Assembly: GCA_027031685.1 (NCBI GenBank)
Contig: JALVPS010000244.1
Coordinates: forward strand, 1 to 5,127
Reading direction: 5' to 3'
DNA from: Gammaproteobacteria bacterium
Lineage (GTDB): Bacteria; Pseudomonadota; Gammaproteobacteria; UWMA-0217
DNA length: 5,127 nucleotides
The notes under the pieces are model-generated. The model was not told where the DNA came from. It was given only the letters and a program-made list of their open reading frames with translations, and ran no database searches. The position numbers were made by a program, and so were the translations under genes. Positions 1 through 4,510 of this stretch are shown here, piece after piece. The number at the start of each line of letters is the position of its first letter. Position 1 is the first letter of the stretch.

Positions 1-541
1 CCAGCAGGCCCTCGCGGGTCTTGCCCGGGCTCAGCTCGGGGGCCAGCTTGTGGCGCCCGAAGCGGCGCCCGGCCATGTAGGCCATGGAGTCGGCCGTGGC
101 GCACAGGGCCAGCAGGTAGAGCAGCCAACCCGGGGCGCGCGCGTGCAGCCCGACGAAGGCCAGCCAGGCGGCCGGCAGCAGCAGCAGGCCCAGGGCGCGC
201 AGCGGCCACTGCCAGCGCGGCGGCCCGCCCGGGGCGTGCTGGCGGTAGCCTGCCAGGGGCACCAGCAGGGCCAGCCACAGGACCACCGCCGACACCAGCC
301 ATAGCCGCCCCACCGGCGCTGCCCTCACCTGCCACAGCAGCACGCCGAGCACCACCAGGGTCACCAGGTAGGCGGCCTGCCCGACCGGCGTGGCCAAGCC
401 GGTGAGTCGCGCCCACTCCCAGCCGCCGATGAGGAACAGCACGCCGAACACGGCGGCCACGGTGGGGGTGCCGGTGCCCAGGATGACCGCCAGCAGGAAG
501 AGCGCCAGCAGACCCCCGGAGATGAGCCGCTGCCTAAGCAT
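1..541 (-). CDS. cdsA: Phosphatidate cytidylyltransferase (CDP-diacylglycerol synthase), N-terminal part, 3' end cut by window edge
   Basis: This integral inner-membrane enzyme converts CTP and phosphatidic acid to CDP-diacylglycerol, the precursor of phosphatidylethanolamine, phosphatidylglycerol and cardiolipin. The visible 180 residues begin MLRQRLISGG, a typical family start. Hydrophobic stretches follow at about residues 9-41, 53-72, 79-97, 117-133 and 138-150, separated by short polar loops, and WEWARL lies at 41-46. Near the window edge residues 150-176 read ADSMAYMAGRRFG then HKLAPELSPGKT, which is the conserved ADxxAYxxGxxFGxHKLAPxxSPGKT block of the CdsA family. The C-terminal CDP-alcohol signature would lie beyond position 1, so the gene is partial because of the window, with no sign of damage. 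The ATG at 541-539 lies inside the last codons of uppS (8-nt overlap, +1 frame) with no clear Shine-Dalgarno, so translation is probably coupled to uppS. Identification is very secure. Confidence 0.95.
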   Translation of the reverse strand, partial: MLRQRLISGGLLALFLLAVILGTGTPTVAAVFGVLFLIGGWEWARLTGLATPVGQAAYLVTLVVLGVLLWQVRAAPVGRLWLVSAVVLWLALLVPLAGYRQHAPGGPPRWQWPLRALGLLLLPAAWLAFVGLHARAPGWLLYLLALCATADSMAYMAGRRFGRHKLAPELSPGKTREGLL

Positions 542-1271
542 GGTCCAGCAGCTGCTCGCTGATCTTGCCGAAGCGGCGTTCGCGGCGGGCGTAGAAGGCG
601 AAGGCCCGATCCAGCTCGTCGCTGTCGAAGTCGGGCCACAGGACGTCGGAGAAATACAGCTCGGTGTAGGCCAGCTGCCAGAGCAGGAAGTTGCTGATGC
701 GCTTCTCACCGCCGGTGCGGATGAACAGGTCGGGGTCGGGCTGGCCGGCGGTGGACAGGTGGGCGGCCAGGGTGTCGGCGTCGATGTCCTCCGGGGCCAG
801 CTCGCCGGCCGCCACGCGGCGCGCCACGACGCGCGCGGCGTGTACGATGTCCAGCCGCCCGCCGTAGTTGGCGGCCACCTGGAACAGCATGCGGTCTCCG
901 CCGGCGGTGGTCGCCTCGGCGGCGGCGATCTCGCGCTGCAGGCGCTCGGGAAAGCCGGCGCGGTCGCCGATGATGCGCAGGCGGATGCCGTTTTTGGCCA
1001 GCTGGCGGGCCTCGCGGCGCAGGGCGAAGAAGAACAGCTCCATGAGGGCGGAGACCTCCTCACGCGGACGCTGCCAGTTCTCGCTGCTGAAGGCGAACAC
1101 GGTGAGCACCTCCACGCCACGGTCGGCGCAGGCCCGCACCACGCGGCGGGTGGCGTTCACGCCGGCGCGATGACCCTCGGTACGGGGCCGGCGGCGCGCC
1201 TTGGCCCAGCGGCCGTTGCCGTCCATGATGATCGCCACATGGCGCGGGATCTTGCTGCGTTCCTCGCTCAC
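534..1271 (-). CDS. uppS: Undecaprenyl diphosphate synthase (cis-prenyltransferase)
   Basis: This soluble or membrane-associated enzyme adds eight isopentenyl units in cis to farnesyl diphosphate, giving the C55 carrier for peptidoglycan and other wall polymers. The 245-residue length is normal. Visible motifs are HVAIIMDGNGRWA (11-23, catalytic Asp17), GHRAG (33-37), FAFSSENWQRP (59-69), NYGGR (135-139), and IRTGGEKRISNF (184-195) followed by LLWQ and ELYF (204-207). Residues matching E. coli Asp26, His43, Ser71, Arg77, Arg194, Arg200, Ser202 and Glu213 are all present at a constant offset of nine: D17, H34, S62, R68, R185, R191, S193 and E204. The start is GTG at 1271-1269. No in-frame ATG lies upstream, and the first internal Met is within the active-site motif, so GTG is the only sensible start. 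No good Shine-Dalgarno precedes it. The gene lies 23 bp after frr and overlaps cdsA by 8 nt. Confidence 0.97.
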   Translation of the reverse strand: MSEERSKIPRHVAIIMDGNGRWAKARRRPRTEGHRAGVNATRRVVRACADRGVEVLTVFAFSSENWQRPREEVSALMELFFFALRREARQLAKNGIRLRIIGDRAGFPERLQREIAAAEATTAGGDRMLFQVAANYGGRLDIVHAARVVARRVAAGELAPEDIDADTLAAHLSTAGQPDPDLFIRTGGEKRISNFLLWQLAYTELYFSDVLWPDFDSDELDRAFAFYARRERRFGKISEQLLDHA

Positions 1272-1283
1272 GTCGGGTATATC

Positions 1284-1296
1284 GAGCGGCCCGCTC
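1284..1296 (-). repeat. GC-rich palindrome at the frr stop / uppS start junction
   Basis: The minus strand reads GAGCGGGCCGCTC, a perfect odd-length palindrome that overlaps the frr TGA stop (1297-1295) and ends 12 nt before the uppS GTG start. As RNA it could form a 5-bp stem (GAGCG/CGCTC) with a GGC loop. No U-run follows, so it is not an intrinsic terminator. It occupies the place where a Shine-Dalgarno for uppS would be expected. Whether it has a function, such as coupling or processing, is unknown, and in DNA this GC-rich a 13-nt palindrome can arise by chance. Confidence 0.5.
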
Positions 1297-1852
1297 AGAT
1301 CTCCATCAGCTCGGATTCCTTCTCGGCCAGCAGGGCGTCGATCTCCTTGATGGCCTGGTCGGTGAGCTTCTGCACCCGCTCCTGGGCGCGGCGCTCCTCG
1401 TCCTCGGAGATCTCCTTCTCCTTGAGCAGCTCCTTGAGATCGCTGTTGGCGTCGCGGCGGATGTTGCGGATGGCCACCCGCGCGTGCTCGGCCTCCTGCT
1501 TCACCACGCGCACCAGGTCGCGGCGGCGCTCCTCGGTGAGCGGCGGCATGGGCACGCGGATGACGCTGCCGGCGGTGGCCGGGTTGAGCCCCAGGTCGGA
1601 GTTCATGATGGCCTTCTCCACCTTCTTGACCATGTCCTTCTCCCAGGGGACCACGGTCAGGGTGCGCGCATCCTCCACGTTGACGTTGGCCACTTGGCCG
1701 ATGGGCACCTCGCTGCCGTAGTACTCCACGGTGATGTGGTCGAGCAGACTGGGATGGGCCCGGCCGGTGCGGATCTTGGCCAGTTCCGCCTTGAAGGCCT
1801 CGACGCTCTTGTGCATGCGCGCCTTGGCGTCCTGCAGGATGTCATCGATCAT
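1295..1852 (-). CDS. frr: Ribosome recycling factor (RRF)
   Basis: RRF acts in the cytoplasm with EF-G to split the post-termination 70S ribosome so subunits can be reused. The protein is exactly 185 residues, the usual length. It shows the family start MIDDILQDAKARM, then KIRTGRAHPSLLDHI (26-40) at the hinge into the small beta domain. This is followed by VEYYGS (42-47), VPWEKDM (68-74), IRVPMPPLTEERR (98-110) and RNIRRDAN (129-136), which contains the conserved Arg129 and Arg132 of the ribosome-contacting helix. The C-terminal third is a charged helix typical of the three-helix bundle. The ATG at 1852-1850 is preceded by AGGAG (1867-1863) with 10-nt spacing, lying inside the last codons of pyrH. 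The gap to pyrH is only 6 bp, consistent with coupled translation. Neighbours pyrH and uppS are the usual ones. Confidence 0.98.
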   Translation of the reverse strand: MIDDILQDAKARMHKSVEAFKAELAKIRTGRAHPSLLDHITVEYYGSEVPIGQVANVNVEDARTLTVVPWEKDMVKKVEKAIMNSDLGLNPATAGSVIRVPMPPLTEERRRDLVRVVKQEAEHARVAIRNIRRDANSDLKELLKEKEISEDEERRAQERVQKLTDQAIKEIDALLAEKESELMEI

Positions 1853-1858
1853 GGACTG

Positions 1859-2587
1859 TCAACTCCTCACCACCAGGGTGCCTATATCCTCACCGGAGAC
1901 CACCCGGCCCAGGTTGCCGGGTTCGTAGATATTGAAGATGCGCAGCGGGATATTGTTGTCCCGGCACATGACGATTGCCGTGGCGTCCATCACACCCAGC
2001 TTGCGCGCCAGGGCCTCGTCGTAGGTGACGCGGTCGAAGCGGCGCGCCTCGGGATGGGTCACCGGATCGGCATCATACACCCCGTCCACCTTGGTCGCCT
2101 TGAGCATGATGTCGGCGTTGATCTCGCTGGCGCGCAGGGCGGCCGCCGAGTCGGTGGTGAAATAGGGGTTGCCGGTGCCGGCGGCGAACACCACCACCCG
2201 CCCCTTCTCCAGGTGGCGCACCGCGCGGCGGCGGATGTACTCCTCGCACACCTGGTGGATGGGGATGGCCGACATGACGCGGCAGAACACGTCCAGCCGC
2301 TCCAGGGCGTCCTGCATGGCCAGGGCATTGATGACCGTGGCCAGCATGCCCATCTGGTCGCCGGTGACGCGGTCCATGCCGGCCGCGGCCAGGCCGGCGC
2401 CACGGAAGATATTGCCGCCGCCCACCACCAGGGCGATCTCCACGCCCCGCTCGCGCACGGCGGCGATCTCGCGCGCCAGGCGGCCGATCATGGCCGGGTC
2501 GATGCCGTAGTCCATGTCGCCCATGAGGGCCTCGCCGCTCAGCTTGAGCAGGACACGTCGATAGGGCAGATCGGTGGGGGCTGTCAT
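1859..2587 (-). CDS. pyrH: UMP kinase (uridylate kinase)
   Basis: This cytoplasmic enzyme phosphorylates UMP to UDP with ATP, feeding UTP/CTP and UDP-sugar synthesis. It belongs to the amino acid kinase fold, and family members are hexamers normally activated by GTP and inhibited by UTP. The 242-residue protein shows KLSGEAL (15-21, phosphate-binding Lys), GGGNIFRG (56-63, including Arg62), GDQMGMLATV (76-85, Asp77 for UMP), GTGNPYFTTDSAA (137-149) and KATKVDGVYDADP (163-175, nucleotide binding). Numbering of Arg62 and Asp77 matches E. coli PyrH. The ATG at 2587 is the only plausible start: an in-frame stop lies just upstream and the next Met falls after the kinase motif. AGGAG at 2604-2600 precedes it with a long 12-nt spacer. 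The gene follows an intrinsic terminator after tsf, so its expression must come from read-through or from a promoter I could not identify. Confidence 0.98.
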   Translation of the reverse strand: MTAPTDLPYRRVLLKLSGEALMGDMDYGIDPAMIGRLAREIAAVRERGVEIALVVGGGNIFRGAGLAAAGMDRVTGDQMGMLATVINALAMQDALERLDVFCRVMSAIPIHQVCEEYIRRRAVRHLEKGRVVVFAAGTGNPYFTTDSAAALRASEINADIMLKATKVDGVYDADPVTHPEARRFDRVTYDEALARKLGVMDATAIVMCRDNNIPLRIFNIYEPGNLGRVVSGEDIGTLVVRS

Positions 2588-2600
2588 GGCGGGCGGTGAC

Positions 2601-2611
2601 TCCTGTCAGGA
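2601..2611 (-). promoter_or_regulatory. pyrH ribosome binding site within a small palindrome
   Basis: The minus strand reads TCCTGACAGGA, a perfect odd-length palindrome. Its right arm overlaps the AGGAG (2604-2600) that is the only Shine-Dalgarno candidate for pyrH. Folding would pair TCCT with AGGA around a GAC loop, a weak 4-bp stem that could partly mask the site. The spacing from AGGAG to the ATG is 12 nt, longer than usual. A regulatory role is inference only. Confidence 0.4.
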
Positions 2612-2626
2612 ACGATACATCAGCTC

Positions 2627-2655
2627 AAAAAAAGGGGACATCCACGGATGCCCCC
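2627..2655 (-). terminator. Intrinsic (Rho-independent) terminator after tsf
   Basis: Twenty nucleotides after the tsf stop the minus strand has GGGGGCATC (2655-2647), a CGTG loop (2646-2643), GATGTCCCC (2642-2634) and then seven T (2633-2627). The stem is 9 bp with one G-U pair and five G/C pairs at its base (four of them contiguous G-C), directly followed by the U-tract, which is the standard terminator layout. It would end most rpsB-tsf transcripts and limit read-through into pyrH-frr-uppS-cdsA. An internal terminator between tsf and pyrH fits the separate rpsB-tsf transcription unit known in E. coli. Confidence 0.9.
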
Positions 2656-2675
2656 GGTTCGGTGCCGCGCCGGCC

Positions 2676-3557
2676 TCAGCTGGCCTTGACCTGGGCCATG
2701 ACCTCGGCGGCGAAGTCCTCCTTCTTCTTCTCAATGCCCTCGCCCACCTCCATGCGCGCGAAGCGCAGCACGCGGGCGCCCTTGCCCTTGAGCAGCTTGC
2801 CCACGGTGGTGTCCGGATCCTTGACGAAGGGCTGACCCAGCAGGGTGATCTCGCCCAGCCACTTGCGGAGGCGGCCGGTGACCATCTTCTCCACGATGTT
2901 GTCCGGCTTGCCGCTCTCCTTGGCCTGGGCGGTGAAGATCTCCTTTTCCTTCTCCATCATCTCTGCCGGAACCTCGCTCTCGTCCACACACACGGGCCGG
3001 CTGGCGGCGATGTGCATGGCGATGTCCTTGCGCAGTTCCTCGTCGCCGCCGACCACCTCGACCACCACGCCGATGCGCATGCCGTGGCGGTAGGTGCCCA
3101 GCTCACCCTCGCTGGCCTCCAGCAACTCGGCGCGGCGCATCTGAATGTTCTCGCCGATCTTGGCCACCAGCTCCTTGCGCACGTCCTCGATGCTCTTGCC
3201 GTCCTCCAGGGCCTGCTCGGCCAGCCGGGACACGTCGGTGATGCCGGTCTCCAGCACCTTCTGCGCCACGGCCCTGGCGAAGCGGTCGAAGTTCTCATCC
3301 TTGGCCACGAAGTCGGTCTCGCAGTTGACCTCCACGATGGCCGCCTTCTTGCGGTCGTCGGACAGGGCGATGACCACCTGCCCCTCGGCGGCCACGCGGC
3401 CGGCCTTCTTGACGGCCTTGGCGGCGCCCGACTTGCGCATGGCCTCGATGGCCTTCTCCATGTCGCCGTCGGCGGCCACCAGGGCCTTCTTGCACTCCAT
3501 CATCCCCGCGCCGGTACGCTCGCGGAGTTCCTTTACCATTGCAGCGGTAATTGCCAT
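2676..3557 (-). CDS. tsf: Translation elongation factor Ts (EF-Ts)
   Basis: EF-Ts is the cytoplasmic guanine nucleotide exchange factor that releases GDP from EF-Tu. The 293-residue length is normal for the long proteobacterial form. The N-terminal UBA-like domain (about 1-55) carries VKELRERTGAGMMECKKAL (8-26), with the near-universal RTGAGMM(E/D)CKKAL signature. The core signature TDFVAKDENF is at 81-90, with Asp82 and Phe83 corresponding to the E. coli Asp80-Phe81 pair that inserts into EF-Tu. VNCE just before it (77-80) and GKPDNIVEKMVTGRL in the C-terminal coiled-coil/dimerisation part are also typical. The ATG at 3557-3555 is preceded by GGAG (3569-3566) with an 8-nt spacer. It follows rpsB by 35 bp and is followed by an intrinsic terminator, giving a two-gene unit of equimolar translation proteins. 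Confidence 0.98.
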   Translation of the reverse strand: MAITAAMVKELRERTGAGMMECKKALVAADGDMEKAIEAMRKSGAAKAVKKAGRVAAEGQVVIALSDDRKKAAIVEVNCETDFVAKDENFDRFARAVAQKVLETGITDVSRLAEQALEDGKSIEDVRKELVAKIGENIQMRRAELLEASEGELGTYRHGMRIGVVVEVVGGDEELRKDIAMHIAASRPVCVDESEVPAEMMEKEKEIFTAQAKESGKPDNIVEKMVTGRLRKWLGEITLLGQPFVKDPDTTVGKLLKGKGARVLRFARMEVGEGIEKKKEDFAAEVMAQVKAS

Positions 3558-3592
3558 TTCGTGTGCTCCAGGATTCTGTTGACGGGATGGGG

Positions 3593-4357
3593 TCAGCGGG
3601 CGGCGCCCTGCGCCTCGCCACCGGCGGTTTCCTCGTCGGCCTCGACGAACTCGTCGCCCTTGGCGCCGGTGGCCGCGGCGGCCTTGCCTTCCAGGATGGC
3701 GTCGGCGGCGGCGGTGACGAACAGCTGGATGGACCGCATGGCGTCGTCGTTGCCGGGGATGACGTAGGCGATGCCGTCCGGCGAATTGTTGGTGTCCACC
3801 ACGGCCACCACGGGGATGCCCAGTTTCTTCGCCTCCTGCACGGCGATGCGCTCGTAGCCCACGTCGATCACGAACAGGGCATCGGGTAGCCGGTTCATGT
3901 CCTTGATGCCGCCCAGGCTCTTCTCCAGCTTGGCCAGCTCACGCCGGCGCATGAGCACCTCTTTCTTGCTCAGGCGGTCGAAAGTGCCGTCGCTCTCCAT
4001 GGCCTCCAGCTCCTTGAGGCGCTTGATGGACTGCTTGACGGTCTTGAAGTTGGTCAGCATGCCGCCCAGCCAGCGCTGGTTCACGTAGGGCATGCCGGCC
4101 CGCTCGGCCTCTTCCTTGATGGTGTCGCGCGCGGAGCGCTTGGTCCCGACGAACAGGATCACTCCCCCGTTGGCGGCCAGCTTGCCGAGGTAGTTCATGG
4201 CCTCCTCGAACAGTGGCAGGGTCTTTTCCAGGTTGATGATATGGATCTTGTTGCGCTCCCCGAAAATGTACGGGGCCATCTTGGGATTCCAGTAGCGGGT
4301 CTGGTGGCCGAAGTGCACACCGGACTCCAGCATCTGGCGCATGGTGACCTTGGGCAT
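3593..4357 (-). CDS. rpsB: Small ribosomal subunit protein S2 (uS2)
   Basis: S2 is a late-assembling protein of the 30S subunit that binds 16S rRNA near S1 and helps recruit S1. The 254-residue protein begins MPKVTMRQML and continues into VHFGHQTRYWNPKMAPYIFG (14-33), the first S2 signature. Other family blocks are FVGTKRSARDTI (69-80), YVNQRWLGGMLTNF (91-104), LPDALFVIDV (157-166) and NSPDGIAYVIPGNDDA (191-206). A charged helical hairpin spans about 107-150, and the tail (from about 225) is Ala/Glu/Gly-rich and poorly conserved. An in-frame ATG 66 nt upstream would add 22 residues, but these are not S2-like. The ATG at 4357 matches the family start and has GGAG 6 nt in front, so it is preferred. 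It is the first gene of the rpsB-tsf unit, behind its own promoter and structured leader. Confidence 0.98.
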   Translation of the reverse strand: MPKVTMRQMLESGVHFGHQTRYWNPKMAPYIFGERNKIHIINLEKTLPLFEEAMNYLGKLAANGGVILFVGTKRSARDTIKEEAERAGMPYVNQRWLGGMLTNFKTVKQSIKRLKELEAMESDGTFDRLSKKEVLMRRRELAKLEKSLGGIKDMNRLPDALFVIDVGYERIAVQEAKKLGIPVVAVVDTNNSPDGIAYVIPGNDDAMRSIQLFVTAAADAILEGKAAAATGAKGDEFVEADEETAGGEAQGAAR

Positions 4358-4469
4358 GGAATTCTCCGAATCTAGGGTTGTGACTGCCACGTGCCCCGCC
4401 CAGCAACCGGATCGCTCCGGCACCCCGCTGGACGTCCCGACACGTGTGGGATTTGCCTGCGGACAGGCG
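4358..4469 (-). promoter_or_regulatory. Structured 5' leader of rpsB-tsf mRNA, candidate S2 autoregulatory element
   Basis: The predicted transcript start near 4469 leaves a leader of about 110 nt that can fold extensively. Hairpin I sits at the very 5' end: GCCTG (4468-4464), loop TCCG, CAGGC (4459-4455). Hairpin II is long and layered. CACGTG (4446-4441) pairs with CACGTG (4393-4388), CGTCCAGC (4434-4427) pairs with GCTGGGCG (4404-4397, one U-G), and the tip CCGGA (4420-4416) / TCCGG (4411-4407) closes a GCGA tetraloop of the GNRA type. A largely unpaired stretch then leads to the Shine-Dalgarno. In E. coli and other gammaproteobacteria the rpsB 5' UTR is conserved, structured and the target of S2-mediated feedback. 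That this leader does the same is an inference from position and structure. Confidence 0.65.
4364..4367 (-). promoter_or_regulatory. rpsB ribosome binding site (decides start)
   Basis: GGAG lies 6 nt before the ATG at 4357 (minus strand CGGAGAATTCC then ATG). It supports the short S2 start over the in-frame ATG at 4423. The flanking ATTC and GAAT could pair as a weak 4-bp stem with GGA in the loop, so the site is likely accessible unless something binds the leader. Confidence 0.8.
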
Positions 4470-4475
4470 CGCGGC

Positions 4476-4484
4476 TTTATACCA
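4476..4484 (-). promoter_or_regulatory. Extended -10 promoter of rpsB-tsf
   Basis: The minus strand carries TGGTATAAA (4484-4476): a TGn extension directly in front of the -10 hexamer TATAAA, a five-of-six match to TATAAT. No recognisable -35 box is present about 17 nt upstream, which is tolerated by extended -10 sigma-70 promoters. The hexamer is followed by GCCGCGCGCC, a very GC-rich discriminator of the kind found at stringently controlled (ppGpp/DksA-repressed) ribosomal promoters. It lies only 27 nt after the stop of the upstream gene. Its AT-rich box stands out sharply in this GC-rich DNA. The start point is predicted, not mapped. Confidence 0.75.
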
Positions 4485-4510
4485 CATCGCCGCCCGCCGC
4501 GGCCACCGGC

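Noticed and set aside
361..639. 92-codon minus-strand open frame across the uppS/cdsA junction
   Set aside because: It is the wrong frame. The frame beginning at 541 gives a clear CdsA protein with membrane segments and the SPGKT block, whereas this one is Arg/Pro/Ser-rich.
1284..1296. Terminator after frr
   Set aside because: The palindrome is short, its loop is too tight, and there is no U-tract. uppS follows at once.
390..1721. 443-codon plus-strand open frame opposite uppS and frr
   Set aside because: It is a GC-driven antisense frame. The protein is low-complexity (Gly/Ala/Val/His-rich, then Ser/Arg-rich) with no family motif, while the minus strand encodes UppS and RRF with full-length conserved motifs.
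1484..2599. 371-codon plus-strand open frame opposite frr and pyrH
   Set aside because: Its His/Ala/Gly/Leu-rich composition mirrors the codon third positions of the opposite genes. No ribosome binding site or recognisable domain was seen.
2588..2626. Promoter for pyrH between the terminator and its ribosome binding site (TTGAGC or TATCGT considered)
   Set aside because: TTGAGC has no -10 at the right distance, and TATCGT has no -35 and an incorrectly spaced TG. Neither is convincing.
2574..3767. 397-codon plus-strand open frame opposite tsf
   Set aside because: It is an antisense shadow rich in Leu, His, Ala and Gly. It crosses the pyrH start, the terminator and the rpsB end without respect for gene borders.
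4358..4423. 22-residue N-terminal extension of S2 from the ATG at 4423
   Set aside because: The extra residues are not S2-like and would be encoded by the structured leader. The ATG at 4357 has GGAG at 6 nt and matches the family start.
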